Assembly: GCF_009604455.1 (NCBI RefSeq)
Contig: NZ_WEGL01000004.1
Span: 620,001 to 684,000 of the forward strand
DNA: 64,000 nucleotides
Origin: Streptomyces sp. RB17
GTDB taxonomy: Bacteria; Actinomycetota; Actinomycetes; Streptomycetales; Streptomycetaceae
Reading direction: 5' to 3'
Each line of letters starts with the position of its first letter. Within the stretch, counting starts at the first letter, position 1. Under the pieces are notes generated by a model. That model ran no database searches and had not been told where the DNA came from. It saw nothing but the letters and a program-made list of their open reading frames with translations. Positions 33,614 to 42,800 of this stretch are shown here, in pieces. The translations under genes were made by a program, and so were the position numbers.

Positions 33614-35131
33614 ATGGGGTACGCAGAGAAACGCGGCGGCTACTGGCGCGGCCGGTACAAGATCGAGGACGGCAAGTACGGCACGGTCGCCGATTCCACG
33701 GGTGCCGTGATCAAGTTCGCCACCAAGCGCGAGGCCAAGCAGGCCGCGGACGCGGAAGAGGTGACCGTTCGGCGCGGTCAGTGGCGCGACCCGGGGCTTG
33801 GGCAGGAGACCTTCGGCGAGTACGCCAGCCGCTGGTACGAGGCCCAGGACCTGGCCGCCTCGACCATGCAGAACTACAAGCGCCACATCGAGGAGCACCT
33901 GCTCCCCGAGTTCGAGGACAAGGCGCTCGCCGGCATCCTGCGCACAAACATCGACGCCTGGGAGAAGAAGGAGAAGGCCCTCTACGCGGCCTCCAGCGTC
34001 AAGACCTGGCGCTCGACTCTCCACCTGATCTTCGAGGACGCGATCGACGAGGGCCTGATCACGTCCAACCCGGCCGCCAGGCGGCGCGGGCGCGGCAAAC
34101 GCGCCGGCCGCTCCCGCAACCGCGGCCCGGAGAAGGTCGTCACCGACGCGCTCGGCATCCTGCTGACCGCAGAGCGCGCCGCCCTGCTCTCCGGCCGCGA
34201 CGACGAGTTCGTCGCCGTCGTCCTCAAGGGCTACACGGGCAAGCGCTGGGGCGAGATCGTCGGCCTGGAGACTGAGTTCGTCCGGCCTGGTGCATTCCGC
34301 GTCGAGTGGCAGCTGTACGAGCTGGACACCGGCGAGCTGGTGCGCTGTCCGCCCAAGGACGACAGCTACCGGACCATCGACGCGATGGACTGGCTGTCGG
34401 CCCTGGTCTTCGACCACATCGCCCGCACGAAGCCGACACCCTGCCCATGTCACGGGCGGACGTACGTCTTCCGAGGCCAGGGGGCAGCGCGGACCGGCGG
34501 CCACCACGGCGCCAAGCTCGCCGACGTAGCCCGGCTGGCCGGGGTCTCCACGGGGACGGTGTCCAATGTCCTCAACCACCCCAACCGCGTCGCCGAAGCC
34601 ACGCGGGTGCGGGTCGAGAAGGCCGTCGCCGACCTCGGATTCGTGCGAGGTGGCGCTGTGTCGGGGCATGCAGCCCACTGGCGCAGGAACGGTTTTGCGA
34701 CCTGGTTGTTCACGCCGGCGGTCTCCGGCTGGTACCCGAAGAAGGCGCCGCAGGAGGCCCGCCCCGTGCCCATCCTCGGTGAGCCGTGGCCCGGCGTCCC
34801 GGCGCGAGGGCGGGGCGCCACCGATCGCGCCGATGCCTGCTGGCTCCCGATCGCCAAGGGCCTCACACCCCACGGCCTCCGTCACACCCACCGGACGATG
34901 ATGGAGGACCTGGGCACGGAGAAGGTGCTCATGGACGAGCGTATGGGCCACCTCGACGGTTCGGTCTCCGCACGCTACGCCCACGTCACCCCAGGCATGC
35001 GTAAGCGCCTCATGCTGGGGCTGACCGAGCAGTGGGAGGCAGCGCTCGACGCCCGCCTGGCCCTGTGCCCGACTTCACCGGTGCGCGTGCTCAACAACCT
35101 CCTGCGTGCACGCGCGGTCGCCCTCCGGTAG
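33614..35131 (+). CDS. Tyrosine integrase with embedded LacI-type HTH
   Basis: A 505-residue recombinase. The N-terminus has an arm-binding domain and a core-binding SAM-like domain (about 60-170, STMQNYKRHIEEHLLPEFED). The catalytic residues are all visible: Arg211 in GKRWGEIVGLE, His420 and Arg423 in HGLRHTH, a GH context at MGH, and Tyr455 in ARYAHVT. Between catalytic boxes (about residues 301-344) is a LacI-type helix-turn-helix, KLADVARLAGVSTGTVSNVL then NHPNRVAEATRVRVEKAVAD. The rest of the family is usually near 400-450 residues without it. The C-terminus closely resembles the remnant at 11148-11627, which sat on tRNA-Pro, so this enzyme probably has the same target. No att copy is adjacent to it. 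Confidence 0.92.
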   Translation: MGYAEKRGGYWRGRYKIEDGKYGTVADSTGAVIKFATKREAKQAADAEEVTVRRGQWRDPGLGQETFGEYASRWYEAQDLAASTMQNYKRHIEEHLLPEFEDKALAGILRTNIDAWEKKEKALYAASSVKTWRSTLHLIFEDAIDEGLITSNPAARRRGRGKRAGRSRNRGPEKVVTDALGILLTAERAALLSGRDDEFVAVVLKGYTGKRWGEIVGLETEFVRPGAFRVEWQLYELDTGELVRCPPKDDSYRTIDAMDWLSALVFDHIARTKPTPCPCHGRTYVFRGQGAARTGGHHGAKLADVARLAGVSTGTVSNVLNHPNRVAEATRVRVEKAVADLGFVRGGAVSGHAAHWRRNGFATWLFTPAVSGWYPKKAPQEARPVPILGEPWPGVPARGRGATDRADACWLPIAKGLTPHGLRHTHRTMMEDLGTEKVLMDERMGHLDGSVSARYAHVTPGMRKRLMLGLTEQWEAALDARLALCPTSPVRVLNNLLRARAVALR

Positions 35132-35136
35132 CCCCA

Positions 35137-35167
35137 CGGTGCCCCGCAACACTGTTGCGGGGCACCG
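35137..35167. terminator. Integrase terminator
   Basis: CGGTGCCCCGCAAC and its perfect complement with a 3-base loop, 5 bases after the integrase stop. The next 265 bases to 35432 hold no clear gene and should contain the promoter of the secretion cluster. Confidence 0.85.
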
Positions 35168-35432
35168 CCGTTTCCCCGTAGGAGGTCGGCGATACAACGC
35201 CCATCCAGGTTGCATCGACCGATTCGGCGACACGAGCTCGTCCCGGATGACCAGATGGCCCTCAGCCTCGGCCTATCGCATGCACCAGATCACGCCACTT
35301 CGGTCCCTTTCGCGTTGCGCCTGCAACTTGGGATGCGAGAGGATGTTCGACGCACTGTGGGCTCTGGCGTCGCGAGGTGAAGCAGCGGCGATTGAGTTGT
35401 CCCGGCACACAACACGCTTACGGGGTGGGTGG

Positions 35433-35765
35433 ATGAAGTTCGACATGGGGTCGACGACCCTGTCGCAGCTCGGGAAGAGCACCGTCGGCTCAAGCGACGA
35501 CCTGGGCACGCTGATCAGGTTGCTGATCCAGGCGGCCGAGCCGTTGGAGGGCAAGTTCAACGGTGCCGGCAAGGCCGCGTTGGACACGTTCAAGGTGCAT
35601 GCCGACGAGATCACGGCGGACCTGAACAGCTCGCTGGGCGCGATCCTCGGCGGTCAGTCCGGTATGGACACGGCGTTCGGCAGTGGTGACGTGGAGTTGG
35701 GTGACAACGCGCACCAGAACATGGGTGCTGCCAACTTCGACGCCGCCCGCTTCGGCGCGCGGTAA
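35433..35765 (+). CDS. ESX-like small protein 1 of type VII secretion cluster
   Basis: A 110-residue protein: KFDMGSTTLSQLGKSTVGSS, then helical LIRLLIQAAEPLEGKFNGAG, KAALDTFKVHADEITADLNS, and a C-terminus NMGAANFDAARFGAR. It is a helix-turn-helix hairpin of WXG100/ESAT-6-like size but lacks a clear WXG; the central PLEGKFNGAGKAA is where WXG would be. Such proteins are often paired with a second ESX-like protein, here 57 bases downstream. They are secreted, usually as dimers, by EccC-driven type VII systems. ATG 35433 is the start, since homologues begin with xFDMGSTTL as I recall; an upstream in-frame ATG at 35343 is less likely. Confidence 0.75.
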   Translation: MKFDMGSTTLSQLGKSTVGSSDDLGTLIRLLIQAAEPLEGKFNGAGKAALDTFKVHADEITADLNSSLGAILGGQSGMDTAFGSGDVELGDNAHQNMGAANFDAARFGAR

Positions 35766-35821
35766 CCGCAGTCGAAGAGGAACTCACCGCTGTCGTCACC
35801 GTTTTCAAGGGGGACTCGATC

Positions 35822-36133
35822 ATGGCTCAGAATCAGGACCGCCGCTCGTACGACACCGGCGCCTCCGCCGACGTACAGACCAGCCTGTCCGGCATCATCG
35901 GTCAGCTGGAGCACGTGCTGACCGACCGCGACCGTGCGGTCAAGGCGGCGATGGCCGATTTCCGGGCCGACGGTGTCTCGGACGAGTACCACGGCAAGGA
36001 GGTCCGCTGGCACAAAGCTGCGGCCGAGGTGCGCGAGATCATCCGTCTGGTGCGCAACACGCTGGAGCAGAACGACGGCACCGCTCAGGCCACCCTCGCC
36101 AAGGCGAAGGCAGCGGTCGACAACATCGGCTGA
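35822..36133 (+). CDS. ESAT-6-like small protein 2
   Basis: A 103-residue helical protein. A helix of the form VQTSLSGIIGQLEHVLTDRD runs to FRADGVSDEYHGKEVRWHKA, then a second helix AAEVREIIRLVRNTLEQNDG. The two-helix hairpin with an aromatic turn (DEYHGKEVRW) is that of WXG100-like proteins, although strict WXG is absent. It follows the first ESX-like gene and probably forms a heterodimer with its product. Start ATG 35822. Confidence 0.8.
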   Translation: MAQNQDRRSYDTGASADVQTSLSGIIGQLEHVLTDRDRAVKAAMADFRADGVSDEYHGKEVRWHKAAAEVREIIRLVRNTLEQNDGTAQATLAKAKAAVDNIG

Positions 36134-36211
36134 CCGGCGGTTGGCGGTGCCCCTCTCCGCTCCCGTCGGCCGCTCGCCCGAACAGGCCATGCATCTGTAG
36201 CCTGCGCGACC

Positions 36212-36688
36212 ATGGCTGACATGTTCGAGCTGATGCTTGCGTTGGACTTGCGTGACGAGTTGTCGGCGGGGGAGCTCGCGGAGCTGCGATGGCATCTGGG
36301 AGCGGGCCCCCAGCCGGAAACATTCCGTATCGTCACCGAATTTCCGGTCGTGGTGGAGGACGAAGACGGAGAGTTCGTCATCGAGGATCATCCTGAGCCC
36401 CTTCTCGGCCAGCAGGGCGGTGGCTACAAGGTTGGGGGCGCACTTGTCTCCGTGCTGCTGCGTCTGCAGGACACGGGGCAGGAGGGCTGGGCGCTGACCA
36501 GCCGACAGGAGATCCATCCAGACGATTTCGAGCGCACTGGTGAACTCCTCAGCTGGCTCGCGGCCAGGGCCAGTGAGCGGCACGGAGGCTCCGACGGCGA
36601 GGTCCATCTGGGCTGGATTCGGTTCTATGAAGAGCGCCTGCCCGTGCCTTTGGTAGTGCGTGACGGCGCAGTCGTCTGGCCATCATAG
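36212..36688 (+). CDS. Hypothetical protein within type VII cluster
   Basis: A 158-residue acidic protein with an N-terminal helix DMFELMLALDLRDELSAGEL and a mixed alpha/beta body ending YEERLPVPLVVRDGAVVWPS. The sequence is balanced and codon use normal. I do not recognise a family. It lies between the ESX-like pair and the membrane components, in the same direction, but 36689-36856 separates it from the next gene. A cytoplasmic accessory role is possible. Confidence 0.65.
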   Translation: MADMFELMLALDLRDELSAGELAELRWHLGAGPQPETFRIVTEFPVVVEDEDGEFVIEDHPEPLLGQQGGGYKVGGALVSVLLRLQDTGQEGWALTSRQEIHPDDFERTGELLSWLAARASERHGGSDGEVHLGWIRFYEERLPVPLVVRDGAVVWPS

Positions 36689-36856
36689 GTTCGGGACGAC
36701 GGGGCGAGGTGGTCACGAAGGCAGAGCGCCGTGGCTGGGGGCATTGTCGGCCTGCGCTGCTGACCGCTGCCCATCCCCTGCCTCGGTGCGTTCGGAATCC
36801 GCACGGCGAGAAGATGTTCTACGAGCACCCGCATGTCCAGTGAACCGGATTGAGTG

Positions 36857-37150
36857 ATGTCAGCCCAGGATTACGACAGTCAGCTTCTTGAGTCCGTGGC
36901 GGTGCGGCGTCGGCGGTTGCGTGATGCCGTGTTGTTCGGGGCGCAGCGTCAGCGGCGGACCGTGGACGAGAGGCTCGGGAAGGCGTTCGCGGGGGTGGTG
37001 ATCGCCGCCGTGGCGTGTGCCGGGTGCGTGGGGTGGTCCTTCGTCACGCACCGCGTGATCGGGAAGGCTCCGTACGGGACCCCCGCGCCCGTGTCCACGC
37101 CCTCCGGTCCGCCCACCGTTCCACCGCAGCCTGCGAATTCGGCCCGATGA
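36857..37150 (+). CDS. Small membrane protein upstream of EccD-like gene
   Basis: A 97-residue protein with a cytoplasmic basic N-terminus (VRRRRLRDAVLFGAQRQRRT), one transmembrane helix near residues 45-64 (AFAGVVIAAVACAGCVGWSF) and a Pro/Thr-rich outer tail. GTG 36854 directly before ATG 36857 is an alternative start. It precedes the EccD-like gene by 13 bases. In layout it recalls a very small, one-helix counterpart of EccB or EccE, but there is no sequence basis for equating them. Confidence 0.7.
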   Translation: MSAQDYDSQLLESVAVRRRRLRDAVLFGAQRQRRTVDERLGKAFAGVVIAAVACAGCVGWSFVTHRVIGKAPYGTPAPVSTPSGPPTVPPQPANSAR

Positions 37151-37163
37151 TAGGTTCGAACGC

Positions 37164-38528
37164 GTGATATCCCGGGGGACTGTGAGCCGTACGGCACTGA
37201 GTCGAGTCACATTGGTCGGTGAACGTCGGCGGGTGGATCTGGTGCTGCCGGCCCGGGAGCCGGTCGGGCTGCTGTTGCCCGAGGTGATGCGGCTGCTCGA
37301 CGACCGGGTGGCCGAGCATCCGCAGGACCGGCACCTGGTGACGGCCGACGGAAGTGCTCTGGAGCCTGATGCCACGCTGGAATCGGCGGAAGTACCCGAC
37401 GGTGCCGTACTCCGGCTGGTCCGGGTCGAGGACGCGCCGTCCGCTCCGGTCGTCCATGACGTGAGTGACGAGGCGGCCGGCGATTTGGATGTGCGGGCCT
37501 GGCGGTGGGACGCGCGGGCGCGGCGGATCACGGCCGCGGGCGCGGGTGTGGTCTGGGCGTCGGCCGTCGGCTTCATGGCACGCCAGGGGTTCGAGGCCGA
37601 GGCCGCCGGATGGGCGCTCCTCGTGACCGCGGTGGTGGCCGCGGCGGCTGGTGCACTGCTGGGGCGGGCCGGGCACAAGGGGCTTGCCGCCGCTCTGGTC
37701 GTGGTGAGCGCCGCTGTGGGTGTGCAGGGCGCCTGGTCGGTTGCCGACGCACAGGGCTGGCCGGGAGCAGTGCGGTTGGCCGCCGTGCTCTCGGTCCTGG
37801 TGGTGGCGCTGTTGTTGCTCGGCTGGTTCTCGCCGTTCGGGCGGGGCGCGCTGGTCGGAGCAGGGGCACTGGCCGGAGCGGGCGCGTGCTGGGAGGTGGC
37901 GCTCGCGTTCCAGCCTGGCGGAGCCGGCACGGCCGGTTCGGCACGTGCCGGGGCGCTGCTCGCCGTGGTGTCCGTTGTCGCGCTGGGCGTGCTGCCCCGG
38001 CTGGCGCTAGCGGCGTCGGGTCTGTCCGGGCTGGACGACCGTCGTTCCGCGGGCTCGTCCGTCGGTCGATACCAGGTGGCCACCGCGTTGGCCGCCACGC
38101 ATCGGGGGCTGGCGCTGGCGACGGTCGTCACCGCGGTCTGCGGTGCGGTCGCCGGAGTGCTGGCGGTGCGTACCGTGACGGTGTGGACGGTGTTGCTGGC
38201 CGTCGCCGTGGCGTTCGTCCTCGCGCTGCGGGCGCGCGCCTACCCGCTGGTGGCGGAAGTGGCCGCGCTGCTCGCGGCATCCATGGTTGTGGCGCTGCGG
38301 CTGGCCTGGCTGTGGCGAGAGCATTCCGGAGCTGCGGCACCGCTCGCCGTTCTCGGCGTACTTGTCGTGGTGTCGCTGGGTGTGCTGGCCGTGCAGCCCG
38401 CCGAGCATGTCCGGGTACGGCTGCGCAAGGCCGGCGACGTACTGGAGTCGGCCGGTGTGATCGCTCTGTTCCCGCTGGTCCTCGGGGTGTTCGGGGTGTA
38501 CGGGCGGCTGCTGGGCACCTTTGCGTGA
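37164..38528 (+). CDS. eccD: EccD-like type VII secretion membrane protein
   Basis: A 454-residue protein. Residues about 5-95 form the ubiquitin-like (YukD) domain: SRVTLVGERRRVDLVLPARE, then HLVTADGSALEPDATLESAE and DGAVLRLVRVED. A linker leads to about ten transmembrane helices from residue 135 to the end, for example AAGAGVVWASAVGFMA and LAAVLSVLVVALLLLGWFSP. EccD makes the main membrane channel lining of type VII systems. Length is near the family norm (about 450-510). The start could also be GTG 37182. The next gene begins 10 bases after its stop, so they form an operon. Confidence 0.85.
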   Translation: MISRGTVSRTALSRVTLVGERRRVDLVLPAREPVGLLLPEVMRLLDDRVAEHPQDRHLVTADGSALEPDATLESAEVPDGAVLRLVRVEDAPSAPVVHDVSDEAAGDLDVRAWRWDARARRITAAGAGVVWASAVGFMARQGFEAEAAGWALLVTAVVAAAAGALLGRAGHKGLAAALVVVSAAVGVQGAWSVADAQGWPGAVRLAAVLSVLVVALLLLGWFSPFGRGALVGAGALAGAGACWEVALAFQPGGAGTAGSARAGALLAVVSVVALGVLPRLALAASGLSGLDDRRSAGSSVGRYQVATALAATHRGLALATVVTAVCGAVAGVLAVRTVTVWTVLLAVAVAFVLALRARAYPLVAEVAALLAASMVVALRLAWLWREHSGAAAPLAVLGVLVVVSLGVLAVQPAEHVRVRLRKAGDVLESAGVIALFPLVLGVFGVYGRLLGTFA

Positions 38529-38538
38529 GGTGGCGGTG

Positions 38539-39852
38539 ATGACGACTTCCGGCCGTTGGCAGGACGATGTGCTGCGTGAGCTGACAGCGGGCTCGGCCGA
38601 CGGGACGCGCCAGCAGCCTGAGCCGGGTGACGCCCGGCCGCTCCTGCCCGTGCGCCACCCGGACGAGGAGCGTCCCAACCCGGGTCGGCCGTCCCGCGAA
38701 CAGCACACCGCGTGTTCGGTCTCGCGCGGGGACGAGGAGAGGTCCGCCCCGCACACCCCGGCTCAAGCACCCCAGGGCCTGGCGAACGAAGGTCCGCCGG
38801 CACCGCCGGCCCAGGCCCACTCGGGTATCGGGTCCCCCAGTCCCGGAGTCGAGGCAGTCCCGCAGACCCCAGCGACGCCACCGAACGCATCCCCCGCCGT
38901 ACGGCCGCCCCGCCAGGCCCGGCTGCCCATGGCGACGCCGGAGCCTGTGCCGACGCTCGACCCGCGCCTCGCCATAGCGCTTGGTTCCCCCCAGCACGGC
39001 GACTCGCTGGTCCGGCGCTCGGGCCGGTCGCTGCGCAAGCTGACCTCGTCGGCCGCGCAGGAGGTCGCCGAGGAGAGCCGGCTGGGCGGTCAGCTGCAGC
39101 AGCCGGTGACCACGGGCCGGGTGATCGCGGTGACGTCCATCCGCGGTGGTGTCGGCAAGACCACGACCGCCGCGCTGCTGGCGCGGGCGTTCAGCCACTA
39201 CCGGCACGACCCCGTACTCGCCCTGGAAGCGGACGCCGCTCTGGGGACGCTGCCGGTGCGGATGGGCGCTCAGTCCGTACGCTGGTCGTGCGTCGAACTC
39301 GCCCAGATACTCACTCCGTCGATGCAACTGACCGACGTCACCGGATACCTGGTGCCCGTTGCCGACGGCGGCTGGCTACTGCCCGCCAGTCAGGGGCGGG
39401 TAGGCGCCCCGCTGGACGTGCGCACCTACCGCACCGTCACGCTCGCGCTACGGCGCTACTTCGCCGTCACGGTGGTCGACTGCGAGACGCTGCCCGGCGA
39501 GGTGGCCCGCACCGCCATGGACACCGCGCACGCGCGGGTGGTCGTCGCCCCGCTCACCGCCGAAGGGGTGGGCGGTACCCGCATCGTCCTGGACTGGCTC
39601 GGCGGGCTGCCGCATGCCGCGCTCGCCTCCACCGTCGTGGCCCTCACCTCGAATACGCCTGACGCTCATCTCGATCTGAAGGCCGCCACGGCCCATCTGC
39701 GGGAAACCGGAGTCACCCTCGTGCATCTGCCCTACGACCGGCATCTGGCCGGTGGCGGACCGATCATGCCCGATCGGCTGGCTGAGGCCACGCGCCGCGC
39801 GGCTACCCAGCTCGCCGCCGAGGCACTGCAGAGGGCGGTGCGGGTGCGTTGA
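38539..39852 (+). CDS. MinD/ParA-like ATPase (EspI-like) of type VII cluster
   Basis: A 437-residue protein. The first 170 residues are Pro/Gly-rich and unstructured. A ParA/MinD-type ATPase follows, with the deviant Walker A SIRGGVGKTTTA near residue 205, DCETLPGEV as the Walker A' equivalent near 315, and a switch region VVVAPLTAEGVGGTR. EspI-like proteins of this architecture (disordered N-terminus, MinD-like C-terminus) occur in ESX clusters and are thought to regulate secretion in response to ATP level. It overlaps the EccC start (TTGA), so the two are translationally coupled. Confidence 0.8.
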   Translation: MTTSGRWQDDVLRELTAGSADGTRQQPEPGDARPLLPVRHPDEERPNPGRPSREQHTACSVSRGDEERSAPHTPAQAPQGLANEGPPAPPAQAHSGIGSPSPGVEAVPQTPATPPNASPAVRPPRQARLPMATPEPVPTLDPRLAIALGSPQHGDSLVRRSGRSLRKLTSSAAQEVAEESRLGGQLQQPVTTGRVIAVTSIRGGVGKTTTAALLARAFSHYRHDPVLALEADAALGTLPVRMGAQSVRWSCVELAQILTPSMQLTDVTGYLVPVADGGWLLPASQGRVGAPLDVRTYRTVTLALRRYFAVTVVDCETLPGEVARTAMDTAHARVVVAPLTAEGVGGTRIVLDWLGGLPHAALASTVVALTSNTPDAHLDLKAATAHLRETGVTLVHLPYDRHLAGGGPIMPDRLAEATRRAATQLAAEALQRAVRVR

Positions 39853-42800
39853 CCCAGCAACAGGTCCATCGTCCCGCCCGCTCGACGCGCCCTCTGCTCC
39901 AGCCAGCGCCGCGCACGATCGAGTCTCCGCCGAACCTGCCGGAGGGCAAGACCGGCAGCCCGGCGACCGCACTGTTGCCGATGGCCGGCGTCATGAGTTC
40001 GGTCGTGATGATGACGGTGATCCGTTCCAGCCAGTTCGCGGGCCTGGGCGCTGTCGTGCTTGTCATCGCGCTGCTCGGTGCCGTCGCTCTGTTCCTGTCG
40101 CAGCGCGGCAAGGCCCAGCGGCAGCGGCGCGTTCAGCGCGAGCGGTACCTGGAGTATCTGGAGGAGCTGCGCGCCGAGTTGGGCGCGGAGGAGCGTGAGC
40201 GTCGGCGTGCCGCTCGGCTGCTGCACCCCGCGCCCGCGGCTCTATACGACGTCCTGCGTGATCCCGCGCGGCTGTGGGAGCGGCGCCGCACGGACACAGA
40301 CTTCCTTCACGTGCGGGTCGGTGTCGGTGACGTACCCGTGCAGGAGCTGACCATCGGCCAGCAGGCGGTCGGAGGCGTGCTCACCCCGCCCGACCCGTTC
40401 ATGCTGAACGAGGCACGCGCCCTGCAGGCCCGCTACACGACCGTGTCCGACCATCCGCTGACCGTGCCACTGGACAGAGCGGGCAACGTCAGCATCGTCG
40501 GCGACCGCGCCGGAGTGCTGCGCGTCGCCCGGTCCCTGCTCGTGCAGGCCGCCGTGACCCACGCACCGGACGACGTCGCCATCGCGCTCGCCTCTCCCGG
40601 GGACCGTATCGAGGAGTGGGAGTGGGCGAAGTGGCTCCCGCACGTCCTCGACCCGCAAAGCCATGACGGCGCCCTCGCCGCACGCCGTATCGCCCCCGGC
40701 ATGGCTCAGCTGGCTCAGGTGATCGGCACGGATCTGGGGCGGCGCGCCTCGTACGCGGCCGAGGTGCGCCGCGGGCTGTCCGACAACAAGGCGCTCGCCC
40801 TGACCGACCGGCTGCTGGTCCTCAGCGACGCATACGGGGAAAACGCCGTAGAGCTACCGCGCCCGGACTCCGCCGTCGCCCTGGACGACATGGGCGTCAC
40901 GGTTCTGCACCTGCTCGCCGAACAGGTCCACGAACCCGATCACGTCTCCGTACGGATCACCGTCGACGGCGACCAGGTCACGGTGGAGGATCTGCGCGGA
41001 GAGCAGGTCGTACGGACGGACGGGGTCGTCGACCGCACAGGGCTCCCCGAGGCCGAGGGCCTCGCCCGGGCTCTCGCGCCGCTGCGGCTGTCCGCGGAGA
41101 CCGCTGCCGAGGGCACGCCCGTCTCTGGCCCGGTCGACTTCCCGCAGTTGCTCGGCATCGACGACATGGCCGCCCTCGACCCGGTCCGGACGTGGGCGCC
41201 GCGCGGGGAGCGGGACTTCCTGCGCGTGCCGATCGGCCTGGACGACCGGCATCAGCCGGTGCTGCTCGACCTGAAGGAGTCTGCCGAACTCGGCATGGGG
41301 CCGCACGGGCTGTGCGTTGGCGCGACAGGCTCCGGCAAGAGCGAACTACTGCGCAGCCTCGTCCTTGCGCTGGTGACGACGCACGGACCGGACGATCTGG
41401 CGATGGTCCTGGTCGACTACAAGGGCGGTGCCACCTTCGCCCCGTTCGCCGGCCTGCCGCACGTGGCGGGCGTCATCACGAACCTGGAGAACCAGGCCGG
41501 ACTGGTCGAGCGTGTCCACACCTCCCTCGCCGGTGAGATCAAACGACGCCAGCAGGTCCTCAAGGACGCGGGCAACATCGCCGACATCGGGCACTACCGC
41601 ACCTTGCGCGCCACGGCCCGGCCCGAACTTGAGTCGCTGCCGCATCTGTTCGTCGTCATCGACGAGTTTGGTGAACTCCTCACCGCGAAACCGGACTTCA
41701 TCGACCTGTTCCTGTCGATCGGCCGCATCGGCCGCTCCATCGGTGTCCACCTGCTGCTGTCCAGTCAGCGTATCGAGGGCGGCAAGCTCAGGGGGCTGGA
41801 GACGTACCTGTCGTACCGGCTCGGTCTGCGCACCTTCTCGGCGGACGAGTCCCGCACGGTCCTGGAGACCACCGACGCCTTCCACCTGCCGCCCCTACCC
41901 GGCTTCGGCTACCTGAAGGTCGACACCTCCACCTACACCCGCTTCAAGGCCGGCTTCGTCTCCGGTGCGTACCGCGGCCCCGCCGTACACGAGAGCACCG
42001 CCGACGCCGAGCCGCTCGCCTGGACGTACCCGGCGTTCAACGCCCCGGCACAGATACCCACGACGGCGGATGACACCCCGGCGCCGCGTGAGCGCGAGAC
42101 CGGTCCGACGGTCCTGGGCGTCGCGGTCGGCCGGCTCACCGAAGCCGCCGAACCGGTGCGCCGGATCTGGCTGCCGCCGCTGCCCGAAGCGCTCACTCTC
42201 GACATGGCAGCGGGTCCCGTACAGGTATCCGCCGACGGCCTCCGGCTCGCCCACCCCGGCGGCCCGTTGCAGGTGCCGCTGGGCGTCCTCGACGATCCGG
42301 CCCGGCAGTGGCAGGGCCCGTGGGTGCACGATCTGAACTCCGCGGGCGGGCACACTGCCATCATCGGCGGCCCGGCCTCCGGCAAGACGACCCTGCTGCG
42401 TACCCTCGCGCTCTCCCTGGCCCTCACCCACACACCGCGTGACGTCGCCGTCTACGGCCTGGACCTGGCCGGCGGCGGACTCAGTGCCCTGGCGGACCTG
42501 CCGCACGTGGGCGGTATCGCGACCCGCGCCGGCCACGAGCGCGCCGCCCGTACCGTCGCCGAGGTGCGCGCCATGCTCGCCGAGCGCGAGGAGATCTTCC
42601 GCGAACGGGGCATCGACTCGGTCGACCAGCTGCGGGCCTTGCGGGGACGAGGGCAACTTCCCCAGCTCGGTTCCACCGACGTGGTGCTGCTCATCGACGG
42701 ATTCGGTGCTCTGCGCGACGAGTTCGCGCACCTAGACGACGATGTGGCCGACCTCCTCAAACGTGGCAGCGGCTATGGCATCCATGTCGTGGCGGGGATG

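Noticed and set aside
35168..35432. A further att copy directly after the intact integrase
   Set aside because: CTCGTCCCGGATGACC near 35236 recalls part of the tRNA fragment but has no extended match to the T arm or acceptor end.
35106..35432. N-terminal extension of the first ESX-like protein to 35106
   Set aside because: The added residues overlap the integrase end and its terminator and look random; the family start fits ATG 35433.
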